Assembly: GCF_000739455.1 (NCBI RefSeq)
Contig: NZ_CP009211.1
Location: 1,623,458 to 1,687,457, forward strand
Reading direction: 5' to 3'
DNA length: 64,000 bases
Source: Corynebacterium imitans
GTDB taxonomy: Bacteria > Actinomycetota > Actinomycetes > Mycobacteriales > Mycobacteriaceae
Of the stretch, positions 1 through 8,591 are shown one piece after another. The notes under the pieces are model-generated. The model was not told the DNA's origin, ran no database searches, and saw only the letters and a program-made list of their open reading frames with translations. Within the stretch, counting starts at the first letter, position 1, and each line of letters starts with the position of its first letter. The position numbers and the translations under genes were made by a program.

Positions 1-1065
1 CGCCTGCTGCCACTGGTTCTGCGGCTGGTGCGGGTAGACGATCGTGGTGTCAAGCACCTTGCCGGTGCCGTCGATAACCGCGCACTTCACGCCGTTGCGG
101 TAGCCCGGATCCAAAGCGAGGGTTGCGCGCTGGCCGGCGGGCGCGGCAAGCAGCACGTCGCGCAGGTTCGTCTTGAATACCTCGAGCGCGCCTTCTTCGG
201 CCTTCTCTTTGAGCCGGACACGCGTGTCCAGGTTGGCAGAGACCTGCAGCTTGGTCCGCCAACCCCACTTGACCGCCTTAGCCAGCCACTCGCTGTCCTC
301 AACGGGCAGCTCGAAGCGCTCAGCAATCATGCCCTGATAGACCGACTCATCGCCCGCGTCCAGGTCGAGCGTGAGCACGCCCTCGTTCTCCCCGCGCAGG
401 AGCGCGAGGATGCGGTGCGAGGGCAGCGACTCGAAGGGCTCGTTGTACTCGAAGTAGTCCTTGAACTTCGCGCCTTCTGCCTCCTTGCCTTCGACGACCG
501 CGGAGCGCATCGTGCCCGTGGTGTAGAGCCGCTCGCGGACCTCGCCAACCAGGTCGGCGTCGGTGGCGAAGCGGTCGACCAGGATGGCGCGCGCCCCGTC
601 GAGGGCGGCCTTCGTCTCCGCAAACCCCTCGCAGAGGAAGTCCTGCGCGAGCGTCTCGGGGTCGGTGCAGGGAGCGCTAATAAGCTGGTCCAGCAGCGGC
701 TCAAGCCCGGCCTCGCGGGCGATATCCGCCTTCGTCTTGCGGCGCTTCTTGTACGGCAGGTAGAGGTCCTCCACACGGGCCTTGGTCTCCGCGTCGAGGA
801 TCTGGCGCTTGAGCTCGTCGTTAAGCTTGCCCTGCTCCTCGATGGCCTCGATGACGGTCTGCTTGCGCTCTTCCAGCTCCACAAGATAGGTGTGGCGTTC
901 TTCGATGTGGCGCAGCTGCGCGTCATCGAGCCCGCCGGTAGCTTCCTTGCGGTAGCGGGAGATAAACGGGACGGTGTTGCCCTCAGCGAGCAGCTTGAGC
1001 GCTGCCTCGACCTGGTGCGGTTGTACGTTGAGTTCTGTCGCGATTGTCGCTGCGAGAGATGTCAT
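1..1065 (-). CDS. tex: Tex-family RNA-binding transcription accessory protein (N-terminal part, cut by window edge)
   Basis: The minus-strand frame starts at an ATG at 1065 and runs off the left edge, giving the first 355 residues of a protein that is usually about 760-780 residues in this family. The N-terminal Tex helical domain is visible (FISRYRKEATGGLDDAQLRH near residue 35), and the frame reaches the start of the YqgF/RNase H-like domain (LALDPGYRNGVKCAVID near residue 330). The S1 RNA-binding domain would lie outside the window. Tex proteins bind nucleic acid and affect transcription. Its ATG overlaps the TGA of trmD (ATGA, 1062-1065), so it is probably translated from the trmD message. 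The identification is firm; the role in this organism is inferred. Confidence 0.93.
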   Translation of the reverse strand, partial: MTSLAATIATELNVQPHQVEAALKLLAEGNTVPFISRYRKEATGGLDDAQLRHIEERHTYLVELEERKQTVIEAIEEQGKLNDELKRQILDAETKARVEDLYLPYKKRRKTKADIAREAGLEPLLDQLISAPCTDPETLAQDFLCEGFAETKAALDGARAILVDRFATDADLVGEVRERLYTTGTMRSAVVEGKEAEGAKFKDYFEYNEPFESLPSHRILALLRGENEGVLTLDLDAGDESVYQGMIAERFELPVEDSEWLAKAVKWGWRTKLQVSANLDTRVRLKEKAEEGALEVFKTNLRDVLLAAPAGQRATLALDPGYRNGVKCAVIDGTGKVLDTTIVYPHQPQNQWQQA

Positions 1066-2270
1066 TGTTGTGATTCTACTGGCCGGGTCGCCCCGACCCA
1101 CTGGGTACCCCACGGCAGGGCCGCGACCACGGCCTCGGTAGCTTCCGCGTTGCTCAGCGTAGTGCGGCCCGTGATTTCAAGCTCGCACAGCGGGACGTTC
1201 GGCGGGCGGCCGTGCTCGCGCTCGTAGGCCTGCTCCAACATGGAAGGCTCGAAGCAGACAGCACCTTTGCGCTCGGTGAGGGTCGCATCTTCGACGCGGT
1301 AGCCCGCCTTGGCCAGCGCGCGGCGCATGCGTTTGCGCACCTTGGGCCACGCCTGCGGGTCGATGAGCACGTCGAGCACCGTACGCACCGGGCGGGAATC
1401 GAGGAAGAACACGTCGTCCTCGTCGAGCTCCCCGGCCTGGCGCGCCTGCGCAATGAGATCCGGACGCACACCCTGCGTACGCTTCAGTGAGGCCTGCCTG
1501 CGCCACTTATCAACTTTGCCGTGGTCGCCGGAGGTCAGCACCTCGGGTGCTGCGATGCCTCGCCAGGTGCGCGGCGTGGTGTAGCTGGGTGCCTCGAGTA
1601 GCCCATCGGAGAAGCTGTCGTCCTCGTGGCTCTGGGTATTGCCCAGCACGCCCGGGATGAGCCTTGTGACGGCCTCAGCGATAACAAGGGCTGCGACCTC
1701 GCCGCCGATGAGCACGTAGTCCCCGATGGAGACCTCACGCACCCGGTAGCGGACCGTGGCCTCTTCGAAGACACGCTGATCAATCCCCTCGTAGCGACCG
1801 CAGGCCACCACGATGTGCCGCTCGCGCGACCAAGCCTGCGCGTCCGACTGCGTAAATGGCGCGCCCGCCGGCGTGGGCACGAGCAATAGCGGCGCTTCAG
1901 GGTCCTCGCCCTCGCACACGTCGCGGGCTTCGTAGGGCCGGGCTTTGACGCCGCGGCGTTCGTCGTGCCGGACCTTGTCGTTGCGGTGTGCGGCAGCGGT
2001 GGTGAGCGTCTCGACGTCAGCGTCGCGGTGCGCGACCGCGTCGAGCGCTGGGCCCCACACCTCCGGCTTCATCACCATGCCGGGGCCTCCACCGAGCGGC
2101 GGGGCGTCGACAGACTTGTGGTTGCCCTCGCCCCACTGCCGCAGGTCGTGCACGCCGACCTCCAGAATCCCTTGCTCAATCGCCTTGCCCAGCAGCGCGT
2201 GCCGCAGCGGCTCTAAGTATTCGGGGAAAATGGTCACCACGTCGAGGCGCAGCTGCGGGGTGCTAGACAT
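1062..2270 (-). CDS. trmD: tRNA (guanine-N1-)-methyltransferase TrmD, with an insertion and a long C-terminal extension
   Basis: TrmD methylates G37 of tRNAs with S-adenosylmethionine and prevents +1 frameshifting. Recognisable parts are the N-terminus LRLDVVTIFPEYLEPLRHAL, the GGGPGMVMKPEVWGPALDAV loop, LLLVPTPAGAPFTQ (about 128-140), the knot segment ACGRYEGIDQRV (156-167), VSIGDYVLIGGE and the SHEDDSFSDGLLEAPSYT region (214-231). Two features are odd. About 45 residues (80-125) are inserted before the LLLVPTPAG strand, and about 125 residues (276-402) follow the point where compact TrmDs end (KRTQGVRPDLI). The protein is 402 residues against roughly 230-275 for the family. It overlaps rimM by 8 bp upstream and tex by 4 bp downstream. 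Confidence 0.95.
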   Translation of the reverse strand: MSSTPQLRLDVVTIFPEYLEPLRHALLGKAIEQGILEVGVHDLRQWGEGNHKSVDAPPLGGGPGMVMKPEVWGPALDAVAHRDADVETLTTAAAHRNDKVRHDERRGVKARPYEARDVCEGEDPEAPLLLVPTPAGAPFTQSDAQAWSRERHIVVACGRYEGIDQRVFEEATVRYRVREVSIGDYVLIGGEVAALVIAEAVTRLIPGVLGNTQSHEDDSFSDGLLEAPSYTTPRTWRGIAAPEVLTSGDHGKVDKWRRQASLKRTQGVRPDLIAQARQAGELDEDDVFFLDSRPVRTVLDVLIDPQAWPKVRKRMRRALAKAGYRVEDATLTERKGAVCFEPSMLEQAYEREHGRPPNVPLCELEITGRTTLSNAEATEAVVAALPWGTQWVGATRPVESQQ

Positions 2271-2763
2271 CGAGCAGGCCCTCCGGCGGAGTGATGGTCA
2301 GGTAGCCCTGCTCCAGGTCCACCTCGGGGACGATGTCCATGACGAAGGGGATGAGCACTTCCCTGCCCTGGTAGTCCACCTCGAGGATCTTGCGGTTCGG
2401 GGTATCCATCACGCCTGTCACCTCGCCGATGCGCGTACCATCCATACGCACCTCGAGCCCCGTGAGCTCGTGGTCGTAATAGCCGTCCTCCTCGGCGTCG
2501 TGCTCCAAAGGCTCCGCGAAGAACTTCATGCTGCGGAGACTGTCGGCGGCGGTGCGGTCCGGGACCTCTTCGAAGCTGACAAGCAGGCGCTTCTGGTGCG
2601 GGCGCATGGTTTTGACGGTGAGCTCAACCTCTTTGCCCGCCTGCTTGCCGGTGAGCGTTTCCCCGACGGCGAAGTGGACGTCCGGGTCGTCGGTAGTGAC
2701 TTCGACTGCGACTTCGCCTTTAATGCCGTGCGATTTCACGACTCTTCCGATGTTGAGCTCCAT
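2263..2763 (-). CDS. rimM: 16S rRNA processing protein RimM
   Basis: RimM is a 30S assembly factor that binds ribosomal protein S19 and helps 3'-domain maturation. The 166-residue product starts MELNIGRVVKSHGIKGEVAV, the family signature, and ends in a PRC-barrel domain (LIPFVMDIVPEVDLEQGYL near 143-160). I chose ATG 2763; an in-frame GTG at 2781 would add six residues without homology. No strong Shine-Dalgarno sequence is visible. The end overlaps trmD by 8 bp, giving a rimM-trmD-tex operon. rpsP, its usual neighbour, is 5.8 kb upstream, beyond the surface protein gene. Confidence 0.95.
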   Translation of the reverse strand: MELNIGRVVKSHGIKGEVAVEVTTDDPDVHFAVGETLTGKQAGKEVELTVKTMRPHQKRLLVSFEEVPDRTAADSLRSMKFFAEPLEHDAEEDGYYDHELTGLEVRMDGTRIGEVTGVMDTPNRKILEVDYQGREVLIPFVMDIVPEVDLEQGYLTITPPEGLLDV

Positions 2764-2827
2764 GGCCAGCAAGCCTAACACTGGGCATCAATCGTGCGTA
2801 CTGCGCTGCAGGTTGCTGGAAATGCGT

Positions 2828-2862
2828 GATGCCCCGCACCCCAAGTGGGGGTGCGGGGCATC
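2828..2862 (-). terminator. Strong stem-loop terminator behind the surface protein gene
   Basis: Two perfectly complementary 15-nt arms (2828-2842 and 2848-2862, GATGCCCCGCACCCC and its complement) enclose the loop AAGTG. It lies 30 bp past the stop of the surface protein gene and ahead of rimM. No long U tract follows on the minus strand, so efficiency is uncertain, but stem strength and position fit a terminator that isolates rimM-trmD-tex. Confidence 0.75.
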
Positions 2863-2892
2863 GCGGGACTCAAGGTGAGCCGCTAGCTAGGC

Positions 2893-5800
2893 TTACTTCT
2901 TCTCAGAAGAACCCTCCTGCTTTGCCGGCTTCTCATCCTTGGAGGAACCAGCGTAGGTCTTCCCGGAGGAACCCTTCAGCTCCAGATCCTTGACAGAGCT
3001 GCTGGCACCGTTCGGGGAGCAGTTGTCGTAGATCAGCGTGCCGGCCAGGATGCCAGCCGCGATCAGCGCGAGACCACCAGCAACGGTAGCCACATCGGCG
3101 CCGAACTTACCAAGCTGCTGGTTGACCGCATCAACCTGTGCAGCCAGCTGCGGGTTGAACAGGCCAGCCTGCTGCTGAATCTGCGTGTTCGCAGCCTGGA
3201 TCTGGGCGTTTGCCTGAGCAACGAAGTCAGACAGACCCGGGATCTGCATCTGGGTAGCCAGACCAATCGGGATCAGCGCGATCAGCGGCAGACCGAAGCC
3301 CACAGCAGTCGCCGCACACTTACCAGCGTCGATGCCAACCTGAGCAGTCGCCTTGTTACCAGCACCATCGGTCGCAGTGACCTTGTCGCCCGGCTTCAGC
3401 TCCACACCAGACGGAACGTTGACCTTCCAGTTACCGTTCTCATCCGTGGTGGTCGTGACAGTCTTGCCACCCGGGAAGGTTACCGTGATTTCCTCATTCG
3501 GACGATCACCCTTACCGGAGACGGTCTTGTCACCAGGCTTGATCTCGTTGATGGACGGAGCCTTCGTATCCTCAACCGTCGCCTCAGCAGAGTTGCCGGC
3601 CTCATCCGTCACCGTGATCTTGTCACCGGGGTTGAGCTCCACATCAGACGGAACGTCAACCTTCCAGTTGCCGTTCTCATCCGTCGTGGTCTCGATCGGT
3701 TTATCCACACCCGGAATGGTCACAGAAATCGAGGTGTTCGGACGATCATCCTTACCCGTGATCTCCCGATCACCAGGCGCAACCGGGTCAATCGTCGGTG
3801 CCTGAGTATCCGGGACGCTATTGGCATTCGACGGGTTGGAACCCTTCTCGATCTCGTCACGGTTGGAAATACCGTCACCATCGAAGTCACCATCCGGCGT
3901 CAGCAGGGACTTGCCGTCCTTACCGACCAGATCGAAGTCAGCCTTATCAGAGTTCTTGGAACCATCGTTGTATTCGAAGTTCACATCCACACTCGGCTTC
4001 GCAAACGGGGTGAACTCCTTGACGAACTCATCCCAACGCTTACCGGCCTCGTGGCTCTGGATCTCCGGCAGCTTCTCAGCAATCTTCTCGCCGACCTTGT
4101 CGTAGGTCGGGGCAGTCGCCTCAACAACACCAGAGGACTTGTCCGTCTTGAACTTCCAGTCGTCGGAACCAGCAGACGGGGTGCCCTCTGCTTCCTTCAC
4201 CGGAACATCAGACTTGCCCTTGAACGGATCAGCCTTCTCGGTCTTGCCAGCCTCAACGGGGGTCAGACCGTATTCCGGAACGGACTTCGCAGCGTCAGAG
4301 TTCGGGTCTTCAACCGTCACCGTGACGTCAACGTTGTCCTTCGAACCATCCGGGTAGGTCACCTCAACCGGAACAGTGATCTTGTCACCCGGGGTCGCAC
4401 CCTCAGGAACAGGAACAGTGATCTCACCAGTGTTCTCATCGACCTTCACACCCTCAGGCGCGTTGTCACCCGGGGTGAACTCCGTGCCATCAGGAGCAGT
4501 GGTCGGGTTACCGTCCTTGTCCTTGAAGTCAGGCTTGTCGACCGTGACGTCCTCACCCGGCTTACCAGAACCAGGCTTGTACTCAGGCTCAAAGGAGTCA
4601 GCGTCCTTGTCCTTAGCGTCAGGCTCGTCAACCGTGACGGTGACATCAACGTTGTCCTTCGAACCATCCGGGTAGGTCACCTCAACAGGAACAGTGATCT
4701 TGTCACCCGGGGTCGCACCCTCAGGAACAGGAACAGTGATCTCACCAGTGTTCTCATCGACCTTCACACCCTCAGGCGCGTTGTCACCCGGGGTGAACTC
4801 CGTGCCATCAGGAGCAGTGGTCGGGTTACCGTCCTTGTCCTTGAAGTCAGGCTTGTCGACCGTGACGTCCTCACCCGGCTTACCAGAACCAGGCTTGTAC
4901 TCAGGCTCGTACTTGTCCTTGTCCTCAGTCGTATCCGGAGTTGGCGGAACTTCCTTATCCTTGACGTCGAACTCAAACGTCTCAGTAACCGGCTTACCGT
5001 CAGCACCCTTGACCGGGTTGCCATCCTTATCCAGGACAGTCACGGTCACCGTAGACTTACCAGCCTTCTCCGGCGTACCAGAAACCTCACCAGTCTCCGG
5101 ATCGTAGGTCACGCCATCCGGCAGACCGTCAACCTTGACCGAACCATCAGTCGGAACGTTGTCAACCTCGATCTTGAACGAATCGATCGGCTCACCAACA
5201 GTGCCAGACTTGTCCTCAATGTCCTTGATAGTCGACGGGACAGAGTTCGAATCCTTCGGATCCGTACCCTGGTTCTTCTCGTCCTCATCAGAGACACCAT
5301 CGTTGTCGTCGTCATCATCGCCTTCGACGACGACGTTGCCGTCCTCATCCTTGATGCCCTCATCAAGGTCCGGCTTACCGTCACCATCAGTATCCAGATA
5401 GAACGGTGCGGTCACCTCATCAGTGGAACCATCCTTGTAGGTCACTGTTACCGGAACATCAAACTTCTCAGCGGTGTCCTTGTTGACGCCATCAACAGTC
5501 ACGGTGATCTCACCGGTGGCCGGGTCGATGTCAACGGTGTAACCCTCTGGAGCCTGGAAGTCCTCCGGGATCGCGAACTCCGAACCCTCAGGAACATCAA
5601 CGCCCTTACCGTTCTTGTCAGTAAAGGTCGGCGGAGACTTCGTCTCCTCACCAGGAACAACAAGCTTATTGTCGTACTTCGGCTCGAAGAAGTCTGCCTG
5701 CTTACCGATCACGATCGGCGCGTATGCACCATTAGCAGTCTTGTCGGCGTACTCAACACGAACCGGAAGGTTTACCGTGTCACCAGGCTTGAGTTCCTCA

Positions 5801-7914
5801 CCGTCGATACCATTCGCACCAGGCGTAACCGTAATCACACCGGTCTCAGCGTCGATATCAGCGACCCAGCCTTCCGGCAACGCATCCTTGTGCAAAACGT
5901 AATGTGCATCTGCAAGACGCTCATCAGCCGGATCAATCGGCTCACCCGACAACGCATCAACGAACTTCGGCTCACCAGTCGTCGCCTCAGTGCCGACCTC
6001 AGCAAACGTCGGATCATACTGCGGAGAAACCTCAGCAGCCGTCTTCACCAATGCAGTAAACGAGTCGGACGCGAGAGCAATTCGGTCACCATTGGCATCG
6101 ATGCCATACAGGGTCGCCGTGTACGTCATCACCTTGTCAAGATCCTCCGGAACCGTGATCTCACAGTTCGGCAGAGAACCATCAGACTTCGCCGGCATAC
6201 CCAGCGAGTCCTCATCTTCAATCAGGTTGCCCTCAGCATCAACAGCCTTGCAGGTGTTAACCACATTGCCGTCACTATCCGTCCACTCAACCTGGTAGAG
6301 AGCACTCAGGTTGAAGCCAGGAAGACCGTTGGTAAACGCGTGAGTCTTATCCCCCGGACGAGCAAAGTTCGTCAAGGAGTCATACTTATCCACCTCAAAG
6401 TGGATCTGGTTCGGCATCAACGCCATATCCCACGAACCTACATTGTAGTTCGTGCTCAGGCTCGCCTTCTGCATACCGCGCATATCGTACGGCGTGCCAG
6501 CAACGCCACCAATATCAGCGATCCCCCAGGGGTTAGATGTCAGACCCTGCCACACGTTTCCACGCCATGCACCCATATTAGACACACCGGTCGGCAGGTT
6601 CGGCGCGTCAACAAACAACCAATCCCAGTTCACGTGCTTCGCATTTGCACGGCCGGAGATCTGATTATTTGTAAAGACGCCATCCGCAAAGCTGTCAGCA
6701 ACCGTACCGGCAAGCTCAGGATCAACCTTGCCTGCCTTATTCGGGTTAATACCGTACGTGCCCTTGAACTGAATCAGGTAGTCGCCATTGCCGTCAGTTT
6801 CCGTGACGACGCGCTCAGCGATCCAATCCGGATTCTCCGCGATCTGCTCGTTAATCCAAGCCTGCAGCTTCAGCTCATCATTGACATCCCAGCTGGAGCT
6901 ACGCAGGTCGTGGTTTTGGTACTCCGTACCCTTGTTCTCCTCAACGTGCTTCTGGATCTCAAGCACGGCCTTATCGGAAAGGTACGCCGCAACAACCTGA
7001 AGGCCCTCGATACGGCGATCATTCTTATCGCCGACGACCTCCTTTTGACCAAGGGCAGCCAGCCCCTGGTTCAGGTTCCAGTACGCCTTACCGTAGAAGG
7101 CCCCCCCCTCTTTACCATTGGCAGCCACTTCGGTGTCATCCATCTTGCGCCACTCGGACTCGTCGCCAAGCATCTGCTCTGCATTAGCGCGCTTGACGAA
7201 AACCTGGTGCGCACCAGCCAAGGAGCGCTGAGCCGCACCGGAGCCCCAGCCGGCACCACCAGTAGTGTCCGCGACAGTGCCATCCGGCACCTGACGCTCA
7301 CCGTAGCCACGGACCATCTCGTATTCGTCACGGTCATAGCCGTCGACCCAGATCTTCACCTTCTGGCCACGACCGCCGGCAGCGATGTTGTACTGCGCGT
7401 GAAACTCACGGTATTTACCATCAGAATCAATAAACGGACGCATGTTAATTGCGTACGTACCGTCTTCATTCACAGTCGTCTTGTACACCGGCGAAGCAAC
7501 CGCTGGATTGTTACCAGACTTGCCCTTGTCCGGCTTCTCAAACCACTGCGCGTACACAGTCGCGCCCTTAAAGTTCTCGCCCACACCGGAGCCGGCTGCC
7601 GGCAGTGCCTTACCAAAGTCACCCTTTGCAGCGGTATTACCATTCGACGATCCCGGGAACTGGTCGTAGAACAGGACCGTACCTGAAACAGTCTTCTTAC
7701 CATTGACTACTCCGGGCGAGTAGATTGCGTCGTACGAATCCTTGTCGCCGCTTGCTGGCTGAGCGGGCGCATTCACCGACCCAGCTTCAGAGACAGCAGC
7801 AGACACATCTTGCGCAACTGCCACGGGCTGCGCAAACGGCGCAACCAGAGCGAAAGACAATGCTGCCGCAGCAACGGAGGTGCCACGGCGGCGAATGATT
7901 TGGCTCTTCTTCAT
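2893..7914 (-). CDS. Large secreted surface protein with Rib/YPDG-type repeats, Ca-binding type 3 repeats and Ig-like domains
   Basis: This 1673-residue protein is probably exported and held in the corynebacterial envelope as an adhesin or coat protein. A signal peptide covers about 1-35 (KKSQIIRRRG, a hydrophobic core, then cleavage near AVAQ-D). Residues to about 640 form a unique N-terminal region. Rib/alpha-like modules follow (PEYKPGSGKPGEDVTV, TYPDGSKDNVDVTVTV), including two nearly identical 106-residue copies at about 1003-1200. Aspartate-rich thrombospondin type 3-like stretches lie near 838-880 (DTDGDGKPDLDEG) and 1342-1362 (DGDFDGDGISNRDEIEKG). Two Ig-like modules follow (DENGNWKVDVPSDVELNPGD and a copy). 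The C-terminus has no LPXTG motif; instead two hydrophobic segments (about 1531-1553 and 1605-1630) flank an Ala/Gln-rich helix, with a Cys near each. The start is ATG 7914, preceded by AAGGGATT. It has its own long AT-rich upstream region and a terminator. Confidence 0.9.
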   Translation of the reverse strand: MKKSQIIRRRGTSVAAAALSFALVAPFAQPVAVAQDVSAAVSEAGSVNAPAQPASGDKDSYDAIYSPGVVNGKKTVSGTVLFYDQFPGSSNGNTAAKGDFGKALPAAGSGVGENFKGATVYAQWFEKPDKGKSGNNPAVASPVYKTTVNEDGTYAINMRPFIDSDGKYREFHAQYNIAAGGRGQKVKIWVDGYDRDEYEMVRGYGERQVPDGTVADTTGGAGWGSGAAQRSLAGAHQVFVKRANAEQMLGDESEWRKMDDTEVAANGKEGGAFYGKAYWNLNQGLAALGQKEVVGDKNDRRIEGLQVVAAYLSDKAVLEIQKHVEENKGTEYQNHDLRSSSWDVNDELKLQAWINEQIAENPDWIAERVVTETDGNGDYLIQFKGTYGINPNKAGKVDPELAGTVADSFADGVFTNNQISGRANAKHVNWDWLFVDAPNLPTGVSNMGAWRGNVWQGLTSNPWGIADIGGVAGTPYDMRGMQKASLSTNYNVGSWDMALMPNQIHFEVDKYDSLTNFARPGDKTHAFTNGLPGFNLSALYQVEWTDSDGNVVNTCKAVDAEGNLIEDEDSLGMPAKSDGSLPNCEITVPEDLDKVMTYTATLYGIDANGDRIALASDSFTALVKTAAEVSPQYDPTFAEVGTEATTGEPKFVDALSGEPIDPADERLADAHYVLHKDALPEGWVADIDAETGVITVTPGANGIDGEELKPGDTVNLPVRVEYADKTANGAYAPIVIGKQADFFEPKYDNKLVVPGEETKSPPTFTDKNGKGVDVPEGSEFAIPEDFQAPEGYTVDIDPATGEITVTVDGVNKDTAEKFDVPVTVTYKDGSTDEVTAPFYLDTDGDGKPDLDEGIKDEDGNVVVEGDDDDDNDGVSDEDEKNQGTDPKDSNSVPSTIKDIEDKSGTVGEPIDSFKIEVDNVPTDGSVKVDGLPDGVTYDPETGEVSGTPEKAGKSTVTVTVLDKDGNPVKGADGKPVTETFEFDVKDKEVPPTPDTTEDKDKYEPEYKPGSGKPGEDVTVDKPDFKDKDGNPTTAPDGTEFTPGDNAPEGVKVDENTGEITVPVPEGATPGDKITVPVEVTYPDGSKDNVDVTVTVDEPDAKDKDADSFEPEYKPGSGKPGEDVTVDKPDFKDKDGNPTTAPDGTEFTPGDNAPEGVKVDENTGEITVPVPEGATPGDKITVPVEVTYPDGSKDNVDVTVTVEDPNSDAAKSVPEYGLTPVEAGKTEKADPFKGKSDVPVKEAEGTPSAGSDDWKFKTDKSSGVVEATAPTYDKVGEKIAEKLPEIQSHEAGKRWDEFVKEFTPFAKPSVDVNFEYNDGSKNSDKADFDLVGKDGKSLLTPDGDFDGDGISNRDEIEKGSNPSNANSVPDTQAPTIDPVAPGDREITGKDDRPNTSISVTIPGVDKPIETTTDENGNWKVDVPSDVELNPGDKITVTDEAGNSAEATVEDTKAPSINEIKPGDKTVSGKGDRPNEEITVTFPGGKTVTTTTDENGNWKVNVPSGVELKPGDKVTATDGAGNKATAQVGIDAGKCAATAVGFGLPLIALIPIGLATQMQIPGLSDFVAQANAQIQAANTQIQQQAGLFNPQLAAQVDAVNQQLGKFGADVATVAGGLALIAAGILAGTLIYDNCSPNGASSSVKDLELKGSSGKTYAGSSKDEKPAKQEGSSEKK
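4312..4908 (-). repeat. Two nearly identical direct repeats inside the surface protein gene
   Basis: The segments 4312-4590 and 4630-4908 are almost identical at DNA level with an offset of exactly 318 bp (106 codons), so gain or loss of a unit keeps the frame. They encode the Rib/YPDG modules. Differences are a few silent-looking substitutions plus divergent 13-residue linkers (KDKDADSFEPEY against TPDTTEDKDKYEPEY). Confidence 0.95.
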
Positions 7915-8532
7915 AAAAATCCCTTCAGGAAAGACTACGCCCCAACATGAGGCACTGAGGTTTGCCCGGAAGAATCAACTTCCCTGTGAAGTGCTCCGGA
8001 GCTACAGATGCCATCATAAGGAATTGGACACTTGCTTGCAAGTTATTTCCATGACTGATCTAAATTGCCCTATACTGCTTTATTATTATTTCTCAGCCTG
8101 CATATAGAGCGTCTACCTCGATCATTAAACAAATATAGAAACTTAACTTAATTTTTCCGCACGTTTATCACATTGCGGTGAGAGCCTAAGTAAGTGGGAC
8201 ACTTATGTATATTTAACTGAACTGATCCTCCAAAAATCCGCCCCATGGCCTGCTTTCTTAATACACCCGTCCATCGTTGGCACCAACTTATAGGCCCAAA
8301 CGGCCGTGCCCGAACCCCGCCTCGTGTACTGAAAATAAGATCAAGATAAACTTCTTAACCTGCCCATCAGTAGTGGGGAAGTTTATATACATACATGTAT
8401 TCTTGGGCCTTCGGACGAGTTGACCACCCAAGCACCCAAATCCCACTTCGTTTCTATAAATCAGCCACGTGCCCAGCATTCACCAGTAAGACCCTCTCCT
8501 GCTTTCACTTTGAACAACTGGTGTACACATGA
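7915..8532. promoter_or_regulatory. Long AT-rich intergenic region, probable control region of the surface protein gene
   Basis: No convincing gene occurs between the surface protein start and the rpsP terminator. Base composition is visibly more AT-rich than elsewhere in the window. It contains inverted repeats resembling operators: ACTTGC-TT-GCAAGT at 8030-8043, TAAGTG-GGA-CACTTA at 8191-8205, and the perfect palindrome ATACATGTAT at 8391-8400. GGACACTT occurs twice (8026-8033 and 8197-8204). Several A/T-rich hexamers on the minus strand could be -10 elements (for example TATAGG near 8070), but none stands out. A 63-codon open frame here (8288-8479, minus) has no ribosome site or recognisable family. 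Confidence 0.5.
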
Positions 8533-8535
8533 CAA

Positions 8536-8575
8536 AACCCCGCCACATCGACTCTCACGTCGATACAGCGGGGTT
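8536..8575 (-). terminator. Rho-independent terminator of rpsP
   Basis: AACCCCGC (8536-8543) pairs with GCGGGGTT (8568-8575), and inside it ATCGAC pairs with GTCGAT, separated by a small internal loop. On the minus strand the stem is followed by TTTTGTC. It lies 17 bp past the rpsP stop, so rpsP is probably monocistronic here. Confidence 0.85.
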
Positions 8576-8591
8576 CGCGGTTCGAGAAAGC

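Noticed and set aside
4051..7686. A 1211-codon plus-strand open frame opposite the surface protein gene
   Set aside because: It is the antisense shadow of a repetitive Asp/Glu/Lys-rich gene; its product is repetitive Arg/Leu/Val sequence with no family.
8288..8479. A 63-codon minus-strand open frame in the AT-rich region
   Set aside because: No ribosome site, no recognisable domain, and atypical codon use.
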